Source of the DNA: JAIBJN01 sp963699495
GTDB taxonomy: Bacteria; Actinomycetota; Thermoleophilia; Gaiellales; Gaiellaceae
Assembly (NCBI GenBank): GCA_963699495.1
Contig: CAVOUB010000002.1
Span: 124,001-188,000, forward strand
Direction of reading: 5' to 3'
DNA: 64,000 nucleotides
The first letter of the stretch is position 1. Every line of letters begins with the position of its first letter. The translations under genes were made by a program, and so were the position numbers. The notes under the pieces are model-generated. The model made no database searches. It had not been told where the DNA came from and saw nothing but the letters and a program-made list of their open reading frames with translations. Positions 33,791 through 42,064 of the stretch are shown here, piece by piece.

Positions 33791-34581
33791 GCCGGCTCCC
33801 CGTCAAGAAGACCTACAAGCTCTACCTGGGCGGCAAGTTCCCCCGTTCGGAGTCGGGGCGCACCTACGAGGTCGAGGGCGCGAACGTCGCGCTCGCCTCG
33901 CGCAAGGACGTCCGCGACGCCGTCCGTCTGGCCCGCGGCGCCTTCCCCGGCTGGGCCGGGATGACCGCGTACAACCGGGGTCAGGTCCTGTACCGCGTCG
34001 CCGAGATGATGGAGGGGCGCAAGGCCGAGTTCGCGGAGCTGACCGGCGACGAGGCCGAAGTCGATGCCGCGATCGACCGCTGGGTCTGGTACGCAGGCTG
34101 GGCCGACAAGCTCGCGCAGGTACTCGGCGCCTCGAACCCCGTGGCCGGCCCCTACTTCAACTTCACGGTGCCGGAACCGACCGGGGTCGTCGGGATCGTT
34201 GCGCCCGAGGAGCCGCCGCTGGCCGGGCTCGTGTCGCGCCTCGCGCCCGCGGTGGTCGGCGGGAACGTGGCAGTCGTCATCGCCTCTGAGCACCGCCCGC
34301 TGGCGGCGGTGACGCTCGCCGAGGTCCTGGCCACGTCGGACGTCCCCGGCGGCGTCGTCAACGTGCTGACCGGGCGCAAGCGCGAGCTCTCGCCGGTGCT
34401 GGCCGGGCACATGGACGTGAACGCCATCGACCTCGCCGGCGTGACGGACGACCTCGCGGAGCTCGAGCGCCTCGCCGCGGACAACGTCAAGCGCGTCGTC
34501 CGCAACGGGGAGGGGCAGTCGCCGTGGCACGCGGCCTCGTTCCTGGAGCTGAAGACCGTCTGGCACCCGATCGGCGTCTAG
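33787..34581 (+). CDS. truncated aldehyde dehydrogenase-family protein lacking catalytic Cys
   Basis: 264 residues covering about the N-terminal half of an ALDH (YKLYLGGKFPRSESGRTYEV, VWYAGWADKLAQVLGASNP, EPTGVVGIVAPEEPPLAGLV). The usual PWNFP is APEEPP, the ELGGK motif is absent and the protein ends before the Cys nucleophile domain. It cannot be a normal dehydrogenase. Four-base overlap with the active ALDH suggests a partner subunit, comparable to the catalytically dead second domain of ALDH16 proteins. The frame is clean, so this is not simple decay. Confidence 0.82.
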   Translation: MSRLPVKKTYKLYLGGKFPRSESGRTYEVEGANVALASRKDVRDAVRLARGAFPGWAGMTAYNRGQVLYRVAEMMEGRKAEFAELTGDEAEVDAAIDRWVWYAGWADKLAQVLGASNPVAGPYFNFTVPEPTGVVGIVAPEEPPLAGLVSRLAPAVVGGNVAVVIASEHRPLAAVTLAEVLATSDVPGGVVNVLTGRKRELSPVLAGHMDVNAIDLAGVTDDLAELERLAADNVKRVVRNGEGQSPWHAASFLELKTVWHPIGV

Positions 34582-34617
34582 GCGTCCAGGCATCCGGGCA
34601 TCTAAGCTCCCTCCTTC

Positions 34618-35229
34618 GTGAGCCGTTTCAGCCAGGCGATCTCCGAGGGCGACGGCATCTCCGTCATCCCCGTGCTGGAGGGCGACGTCGAGGCACTCGC
34701 CGCGCTCGCGGAGGCGGCGGGCGCCGAAGCGGTCGCGGTCCGGGCCGAGGACGTCGCCCGCGTGCGGGCGCAAACCGGGCTCCCGATCGTCGCGCGGAAC
34801 GGCGACCCCGAGGCGGTCTCGGCCGCCGGCGCCGACGCGGTCGTCGCCGCCTACCAGGCGGTCCCCGACGAGGACCGGCTGGCGGAGCTGTACGCCGTCG
34901 CGTACGAGCTCGACCTCGACTTCGTGGTGGAGGTGCGCGCGGAGGAGGAGCTCGAGGAGGTCCTGGAGCACGTCGACCCCGAGATCGTCCTCATCTCGGA
35001 GCGCGGCCTCGACGACGACGAGGAGGACCTCGAGCGGACTCTCGACCTGCTCGCCGACGTCCCCGCAGGCAAGCTCGTCGTCTCGGAAGCGCGGATCGTC
35101 TCCCACGACCAGGTGCTGGCGCTCGAGCGGGCAGGGGTCGACGCGATCCTCGTCCACGGCCTGGCCCGCGACCCCGAGTTCGAAGCGATCCTCGAGGAGC
35201 TCGTGCACGGCCCGGAGGCCGGGCGCTAG
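34618..35229 (+). CDS. indole-3-glycerol-phosphate synthase-like TIM-barrel protein
   Basis: 203 residues, very acidic. The start RFSQAISEGDGISVIPVLEG and the later DLDFVVEVRAEEELEEVLEH, EIVLISERGLDDDEEDLERT and AGVDAILVHGLARDPEFEAI follow the beta/alpha pattern of TrpC. But the KxSPS phosphate/substrate motif and the canonical catalytic Lys residues are not obvious. It stands apart from other trp genes. TrpC-like function is therefore doubtful; a related phosphate-binding barrel is safer. GTG start, with TAAGCT at 34603 as a possible -10 box. Confidence 0.65.
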   Translation: MSRFSQAISEGDGISVIPVLEGDVEALAALAEAAGAEAVAVRAEDVARVRAQTGLPIVARNGDPEAVSAAGADAVVAAYQAVPDEDRLAELYAVAYELDLDFVVEVRAEEELEEVLEHVDPEIVLISERGLDDDEEDLERTLDLLADVPAGKLVVSEARIVSHDQVLALERAGVDAILVHGLARDPEFEAILEELVHGPEAGR

Positions 35230-35231
35230 CC

Positions 35232-35297
35232 AGGAGGGCTTGGCGGAACGTCGCTCGTCGCCGGGCGGCACAGCGCGCGTTCCGTCACGCCCTCCCT
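35232..35297. repeat. conserved hairpin element, copy 2 (between convergent genes)
   Basis: TGGCGGAACG (35241-35250) pairs with CGTTCCGTCA (35278-35287), and GGAGGGC (35233-35239) with GCCCTCC (35289-35295), separated by one mismatch. The 27-base loop keeps TCG..TCG and CACAGCGCG as in copy 1. One stem pair is G-C here and G-U in copy 1, which supports an RNA structure. It fills the gap between the TrpC-like stop and the convergent pfkA stop. Confidence 0.72.
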
Positions 35298-36342
35298 AGC
35301 CGAAGAAGACCTTCGCCGCCTCGTAGAACTCGGGCGGGACGGTCTTCAGCTCGGCCACCGCGTCGCGCAGGGACACGTCCACGATGTCGTCGCCGCGGAG
35401 CGCGGCCATCGTGCCCCAGCGGCCCTCGTGGACGAGGTCGGCGGCCTTCAGGCCGAAGCGGGTGGCCAGGATGCGATCGCGCGGGGTCGGCGTGCCGCCG
35501 CGCTGGACGTGGCCGAGGACGGTGACGCGGGTCTCGTAGCCGGTCCGCGCCTCGATCTCCGCGGCGAGGATTTCGCCGATGCCGCCCAGGCGGACGTGTC
35601 CGAACTGGTCTGTCGCGGCCTCCTGCGCGATCTGCCGCTTCTCGCCTGAGTCGTACGTGAGCTCGTAGCCCTCACTCACGACGACGATGGAGAAGTCCTT
35701 GCCCCGCTCGTGGCGCCGCCGGATGTCCGCGCAGGCCTCCTCGATCGTGATCGGGTGCTCCGGGATCAGGATCACGTCGGCGCCGCCGGCCATGCCGCTC
35801 ATGACCGCGATCCAGCCCGTGTGGCGGCCCATCACCTCGACGACCATCACACGGTTGTGCGACTCGGCGGTCGTGTGCAGGCGGTCGATCGCCTCGGTCG
35901 CGACCGTCAAAGCGGTGTCGAACCCGAACGTGTAGTCGGTGGCGGACAGGTCGTTGTCGATCGTCTTGGGCACGCCCACGACCGGGAAGTCGCGCTCCTC
36001 GTGGAGGCGCGCGGCGACGCCCAGGGTGTCCTCGCCGCCGATCGCCACGAGCGCGTCGAGTCGCTCGGCGGCGAAGTGCGCGAGCACACGATCGACGCCG
36101 TCCTCGACCTTGTACGGGTTCGTGCGGGTGGTGCCGAGGATCGTGCCTCCGCGCGGGAGGATGCCCGAGATCGCGCGGTCGTCGAGCGGCTCGAACTTCC
36201 CCTCGACCAGGCCGCGCCACCCTTCCCGGACGCCGACGACCTCGTAGCCGCGGTCGAGCGAGCGCCTCGTCACCGCCCGGATGACTGCGTTTAGACCGGG
36301 GCAGTCCCCTCCGCCGGTCAGAAGTGCAACCCGTTTGCTCAT
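35296..36342 (-). CDS. 6-phosphofructokinase, residues suggest PPi-dependent type
   Basis: 348 residues. Phosphorylates fructose 6-phosphate at C1. Start SKRVALLTGGGDCPGLNAVI, catalytic loop PKTIDNDLSATDYTFGFDTA, and VMGRHTGWIAVMSGMAGGAD are visible. At the phosphoryl-donor site the sequence is IGGEDTLG: Asp where ATP enzymes have Gly (E. coli Gly104), together with Lys in PKTIDND. These two residues are the known markers of PPi-dependent enzymes such as that of Amycolatopsis. The donor is thus probably PPi, by residue logic only. Confidence 0.9.
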   Translation of the reverse strand: MSKRVALLTGGGDCPGLNAVIRAVTRRSLDRGYEVVGVREGWRGLVEGKFEPLDDRAISGILPRGGTILGTTRTNPYKVEDGVDRVLAHFAAERLDALVAIGGEDTLGVAARLHEERDFPVVGVPKTIDNDLSATDYTFGFDTALTVATEAIDRLHTTAESHNRVMVVEVMGRHTGWIAVMSGMAGGADVILIPEHPITIEEACADIRRRHERGKDFSIVVVSEGYELTYDSGEKRQIAQEAATDQFGHVRLGGIGEILAAEIEARTGYETRVTVLGHVQRGGTPTPRDRILATRFGLKAADLVHEGRWGTMAALRGDDIVDVSLRDAVAELKTVPPEFYEAAKVFFG

Positions 36343-36429
36343 CTACCTAACTTCGGCGGGGGCCGGTCGTCTCTTTGGACACCCGTCTCGAACGATGGAC
36401 CCGAACGCGCATGAGGAGGTGGCCAAGGA

Positions 36430-36514
36430 TGCCGAAGGCGGGGTTCGAACCCGCACGGGGCAGAGCCCCACTGGATTTTGAGTCCAGCGCGTCTTCCAGT
36501 TCCGCCACTTCGGC
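36430..36514 (-). tRNA. tRNA-Leu (anticodon CAA)
   Basis: On the minus strand the acceptor GCCGAAG pairs with CTTCGGC. The anticodon stem CTGGA/TCCAG closes loop CTCAAAA, anticodon CAA reading UUG. A long variable arm (GGGGCTCTGCCCC) marks a class II leucine tRNA, and the T arm has GGGTTCGAACCC. Discriminator base A; CCA is not encoded. It lies 87 bases upstream of pfkA on the same strand. Confidence 0.95.
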
Positions 36515-36548
36515 GCGCTCCACTACGGCTCATCGTATCGAGAGGGGG

Positions 36549-36578
36549 TTGCAAGGGCGTTGAACCCGGGTTCATAAT
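36549..36578 (+). promoter_or_regulatory. promoter of the ABC-transporter operon with overlapping palindrome
   Basis: TTGCAA (36549-36554) and CATAAT (36573-36578) are 18 bases apart. A perfect 14-base palindrome, TGAACCCGGGTTCA (36561-36574), lies between them and touches the -10 box, a position suited to a repressor. The operon's first gene starts 70 bases further, with a strong purine-rich ribosome site. Confidence 0.5.
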
Positions 36579-36647
36579 CGCGGACACCTTCGAACGGTGC
36601 TCGCCGGGTGCAGCGCCGAAACAGGAATCGGGCGAAGAGGAGGAGTA

Positions 36648-38051
36648 GTGAGAAGAAGGACGATTTTGGCATTACTCGTGCTGCTTGTCGGCGCGTTCGC
36701 CTTCGCGGCGGTGGGCTGTGGCGGCGACGACGACGAGACGACCCCAGCGGGCACAGGCGGATCGGACACCGGGGCGAAGCAGTCGCCGGAGCTCGCGCCG
36801 GTCACACCGTTGCCGTCGGCATCGTGCACCGACATCGAGTTCGAGGGCGAAGGCGATCCGCAGGTACTGATCGCTTCCGACCTGCCCCTGCAGGGGTCCT
36901 CGCGCACGCAGACCCTGCAGATCGTCGGCGCGATCAAGCAGGTCCTGAAGTCGCGTGACTGGAAGGCCGGTGCGGTGAATGTCGGCTACCAGTCCTGCGA
37001 CGACTCGACGGCCCAGGCCGGCAAGTGGGATCCGGGCAAGTGCAGCCAGAACGCGAACGCGTACGCCGAGAACGCCAGCCTCTACGGCGTCATCGGCACG
37101 TTCAACTCGGGCTGCGCCGCGATCATCATCCCGGTGCTCAACCAGGCCCCGGGCGGCGGCGTCGCCATGGTCTCGCCTGCGAACACGTTCGTCTGCCTGA
37201 CCGAGGGCGGACCGGGCTGCGCGGATGACGAGCCGGACAAGTACTACCCGGCCGGCACGCGCAACTACGCCCGCGTCGTCGCCCACGACGCCTACCAGGG
37301 CGCGGCTCAGGCCGAGTTCATGCAGGCGGAGGGCACGACGAAGCTGTACATCCTCAACGACAAGGAGGCCTACGGCCTCGGCGTCGCGACGAACACGCGG
37401 AACGCGGCCGAGCACCTCGGCATCGAGGTCGTCGGCTTCGAGGCGTGGGATCCGAAGGCCTCGAACTACGAGGCGCTGATGACCAAGGTCAAGGACTCCG
37501 GGGCGGACGGTCTCTTCCTCGGCGGCCTGATCGACGAGAACGGCGCCCAGGTGATCAAGGACAAGGTCAAGGTCCTGGGCGCGAACGACGGCGCCGTGAA
37601 GCTCTACATGCCTGACGGCTTCACGACGCAGCAGACGATCGACGAGGCGGGTGTCGCCAACACGCAGGACGCCTTCTTCTCGGTCGCCGGCATTCCGACC
37701 GAGGAGTTCACCGGCGCGGCCGCGGACTTCATCGCCGAGTTCGAGCCGACGCTCGGCGGCGACCCGGTCGACCCGTACGCGGTGTACGGCGCCCAGGCTG
37801 CTGAGGTCATGCTCGACGCTATCGCGAACTCGGCCCCGGACTACAACCGCGCGGACGTCATCGCGCAGGTGTTCGCGACCAAGGTCACGGGCGGCTTCCT
37901 CGGCGACTTCGAGATCAACGAGAACGGCGACCCGGCTCTTGCGAGCGGCGCGGTCGTCGGCTTCACGATCTACGTGGGCCAGGACACCCTCGTTCCCGAG
38001 ACGGTCATCTCTCCAAAGCCGGAGAATGTCGACGCTGCGAGGGGCACCTAA
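36648..38051 (+). CDS. branched-chain amino acid ABC transporter substrate-binding lipoprotein
   Basis: 467 residues, periplasmic-binding fold type I (LivJ/LivK-like). The signal peptide (RRRTILALLVLLVGAFAFAA) ends in a lipobox with Cys (AAVGCGGDDD), so it is membrane-tethered. Mature part: IASDLPLQGSSRTQTLQIVG, LYGVIGTFNSGCAAIIIPVL, LYILNDKEAYGLGVA. GTG start 36648 is preceded by GAAGAGGAGGAG, one of the best ribosome sites in the window. Ligand (leucine-type amino acid, amide or urea) cannot be fixed from sequence. Confidence 0.9.
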   Translation: MRRRTILALLVLLVGAFAFAAVGCGGDDDETTPAGTGGSDTGAKQSPELAPVTPLPSASCTDIEFEGEGDPQVLIASDLPLQGSSRTQTLQIVGAIKQVLKSRDWKAGAVNVGYQSCDDSTAQAGKWDPGKCSQNANAYAENASLYGVIGTFNSGCAAIIIPVLNQAPGGGVAMVSPANTFVCLTEGGPGCADDEPDKYYPAGTRNYARVVAHDAYQGAAQAEFMQAEGTTKLYILNDKEAYGLGVATNTRNAAEHLGIEVVGFEAWDPKASNYEALMTKVKDSGADGLFLGGLIDENGAQVIKDKVKVLGANDGAVKLYMPDGFTTQQTIDEAGVANTQDAFFSVAGIPTEEFTGAAADFIAEFEPTLGGDPVDPYAVYGAQAAEVMLDAIANSAPDYNRADVIAQVFATKVTGGFLGDFEINENGDPALASGAVVGFTIYVGQDTLVPETVISPKPENVDAARGT

Positions 38052-38069
38052 CGCCTACTCGGTGACGAT

Positions 38070-38097
38070 CTGGGGGAGGGCTTCGGCCCTCCCCCAG
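38070..38097 (+). terminator. 12-bp hairpin with UUCG tetraloop between binding protein and permease genes
   Basis: CTGGGGGAGGGC (38070-38081) pairs perfectly with GCCCTCCCCCAG (38086-38097) around the loop TTCG. No T-tract follows. In such operons a hairpin here usually protects or attenuates, giving more binding protein than permease. Confidence 0.75.
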
Positions 38098-38120
38098 CTC
38101 TCTCCCGAGGCATCCTCGCG

Positions 38121-39175
38121 ATGACGGTCCAAGCAGGGAAAGAGCAGCGTCTGGGGGCCCGGCGAAAGGGCCCGGACGTGCTCTCGATCATCGGGCTCGT
38201 CTTGGTCGCCCTGGTCGCGGTCTGGTTGCTCGTCAACCTGATCGACAGTCCCGAGTCATTCGCGAACGTCGCCCTCATCGGCCTGACGACGGGCTCGGTC
38301 TACGCGCTCGTCGCGCTCGGCTACACGCTCGTCTACGGAATCCTGCAGCTGATCAACTTCGCGCACGGCGACGTCTTCGCGCTGTCGGGGCTCGTCGCGA
38401 GCTCGATCATGATCAGCCTGCTGGATCTCAGCGGGAACGAGGCCGCCTACGTCATCGCCATCGGCCTCCTGACGACGATCGCGCTGACGATGCTCTTCGG
38501 AGCGGGAATCAACGTCACGATCGAGTTCCTCGGCTATCGCAGGCTGCGGGACCAGCCGCGCCTGACGATGCTGATCAGCGCGGTCGGGATGTCGTTCATC
38601 GTCCAGAACATCTCGCTCTACTTCTACGGGGTTGACTACCGGGACTCGCCGCAGCTGATCTCCGCGGGCCCCGCGTTCACGATCGGCAACGTCTCGATGA
38701 GCTGGAACAAGCTTTCGGTCGTGCTCATCACGATCCCCGTCCTGCTGCTGCTCACCTGGCTCGTCCGCTCGACGAAGCAGGGCAAGGCGATGCGGGCGAC
38801 GGCGCAGGACCAGGACGCCGCCGCGATGATGGGCATCAACGTCAACCGCACGATCTCGTTCACGTTCCTGCTCGCCGGCGGGCTGGCCGGCGCCGCGGGC
38901 GTTCTCTACGTGCTCCAGTTCCAGATTCGGTACGACACAGGCTTCGAGCTGGGGCTGATCGCGTTCACGGCGGCCGTCCTCGGCGGCATCGGGAACCTCG
39001 CCGGCGCGACGCTCGGCGGCCTGATCATCGGGTTCATCCAGGCCTTCAACGAGGGCCTCTCGATCTTCGCGCCGGGGAGCGACTGGACGCGCTCGATCGT
39101 GTTCGGGATCCTCATCGCGATCCTCGTCTTCCGCCCCGAGGGGCTCCTCGGCGAGCGGACCCCCGAGGGCGCCTG

Positions 39176-39176
<1 letters not shown>
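38121..39176 (+). CDS. livH: ABC transporter permease, LivH family
   Basis: 351 residues with an extra N-terminal helix (VLSIIGLVLVALVAVWLLVNL) before the standard LivH core. Family blocks: GLTTGSVYALVALGYTLVYG, LINFAHGDVFALSG, RATAQDQDAAAMMGINVNRT and VLGGIGNLAGATLGGLIIGF. ATG start, overlapping the next gene by one base (TGATG). Forms the membrane pore with LivM. Confidence 0.92.
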
Positions 39177-40402
<1,226 letters not shown>

Positions 40403-40403
<1 letters not shown>

Positions 40404-41194
40404 TGGCCGAAGACATCCTCATCGCACAGCAGGTGCGGAAGGAGTTCGGGGGCCTCGTCGCAGTCAACGACGTCGACTTCTCCATCCCCCAGGGCTCGAT
40501 CGTCAGCCTCATCGGCCCGAACGGGGCCGGGAAGACGACCTTCTTCAACATGCTCACCGGCGTCTACAAGCCGACGTCGGGGCTGATCGACTTCGACGGC
40601 AACGACGTGACCGACAAGCCTCCGCACGTCGTCACGAAGCTCGGCGTCGGGCGGACGTTCCAGAACATCCGCCTGTTCGAGTACATGACGGCGCTCGAGA
40701 ACGTCCTCGTCGGCATGCACCATCGTCTCAAGGGCGGCATCCTCGGCTCGATCTTCAGGCTCCCGCGCGTGCGCCGCGAGGAGAAGGAGGCGCACGAGCA
40801 GGCCCACGAGCTGCTCGAGTTCTGCGGGCTCAAGAACCGCGACAACACGCTCGCGCGCAACCTGCCGTACGGCGACCAGCGCCGGCTCGAGGTGGCTCGC
40901 GCCCTCGCGACCGGGCCGAAGCTCCTCCTGCTGGACGAGCCGACCGCCGGGATGAACCCGCAGGAGACGGCGGCGTTCACCGAGTTCGTCGCCATGCTGC
41001 GCGAGACGCAGGGCCTGACGGTGCTCATGATCGAGCACGACATGAAGGTGGTCATGGGCATCTCCGACCGGGTGACCGTGCTCGACTACGGCGAGAAGAT
41101 CGCGGAGGGGCCTCCCGCCGAGATCCAGAAGGACGAGCGCGTCATCGAGGCCTACCTCGGCAAGGCGGCGACCACGGGAGGGGAGGGCTCGTGA
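40403..41194 (+). CDS. livG: ABC transporter ATP-binding protein, LivG family
   Basis: 263 residues. Walker A GPNGAGKTTFFNMLTG, Q-loop GRTFQNIRLF, signature NLPYGDQRRLEVARAL (L-P-Y-G-x-Q in place of LSGGQ, usual in LivG), Walker B LLLLDEPTAGMNP and switch His in MIEHDMKVVMG. GTG start 40403; ends overlapping livF by four bases. It is the only liv gene besides livK and livH here without a frame break. Confidence 0.93.
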
Positions 41195-42003
41195 GCGAGC
41201 AGGTCCCCGAGCCGCAGCAGGCGCCGGAGCAGCCGGCACCCCGAGCCCGCGATCCCGGCGCCCCGGCCGGCGGGCGGCGGCAACGGCAACGTCATCCTGG
41301 ACGTCGACGACATCCACACGTACTACGGCTCCATCCACGCGCTCAAGGGCATCTCGATCCAGGTGAACGAAGGCGAGATCGTCACGCTCATCGGCGCCAA
41401 CGGCGCCGGCAAGTCGACGACGCTCCGCTCGATCAACGGCCTGAACCACCCGCGGCGCGGCACGATCAGCTTCAAGGGCGAGAACATCACGAGCGCCTCG
41501 CCGCACAAGATCGTGGCGCATGGGCGTGGCGCAGTCGCCCGAGGGCCGCAAGCTCTTCCCGCGCATGAGCGTCCTCGAGAACCTCGAGATGGGCGCGTTC
41601 CAGCGCAGCGACCGCTCGGAGATCAAGGACGACCTCGAGCGCGTCTACGACGCTCTTCCCGCGCCTCTCCGAGCGCAAGACGCAGAAGGCCGGGACGCTC
41701 TCGGGCGGCGAGCAGCAGATGGTGGCGATGGGCCGCGCGCTGATGGCCCGCCCGCAGCTGCTCATGCTCGACGAGCCCTCGATGGGCCTCGCGCCGATCT
41801 TCGTCGAGAGGATCTTCGAGATCGTCGTCGAGATCAACCAGCAGGGCACGCCGATCCTGCTCGTCGAGCAGAACGCCCTGATGGCGCTCGACGTCGCGAA
41901 CCGCGGCTACGTCATGGAGACGGGCCACATCGCCCTCTCCGACGACGCGAAGGCGCTCGCCAAGAACCCGCAGGTCCGCAAGGCCTACCTCGGCGAGGAA
42001 TAG
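41191..42003 (+). CDS. livF: ABC transporter ATP-binding protein, LivF family (three frameshifts)
   Basis: The reading frame changes three times, each by +1: near 41250 (GGGCGGCGG), 41515 (GTGGCGCATGGG) and 41655 (TACGACGCTCTT). Read through, it gives a full LivF: Walker A GANGAGKSTTLRSINGL, GVAQSPEGRKLFPRMSVLEN, signature TLSGGEQQMVAMGRAL, Walker B LLMLDEPSMGLAP and LLVEQNALMAL. The N-terminus has a Pro/Glu-rich extension of about 30 residues before NVILDVDDIHTYYGS. All conserved residues survive, so sequence error is more likely than a pseudogene. Confidence 0.82.
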
Positions 42004-42010
42004 CGCTCCC

Positions 42011-42028
42011 CGGCGCCTCCGGGCGCCG
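42011..42028 (+). terminator. GC-rich hairpin after livF
   Basis: CGGCGCC (42011-42017) pairs with GGCGCCG (42022-42028) around TCCG. No T-run. Candidate 3' end of the transporter operon before the polA promoter. Confidence 0.5.
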
Positions 42029-42052
42029 CTCGGCCGCTTCCTCCCAGGGCAC

Positions 42053-42058
42053 TAGACT
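42053..42058 (+). promoter_or_regulatory. -10 box of leaderless polA
   Basis: TAGACT, then exactly six bases (CGGGGA), then the polA ATG at 42065. The same box and spacing precede uvrA at 63004. Confidence 0.6.
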
Positions 42059-42064
42059 CGGGGA

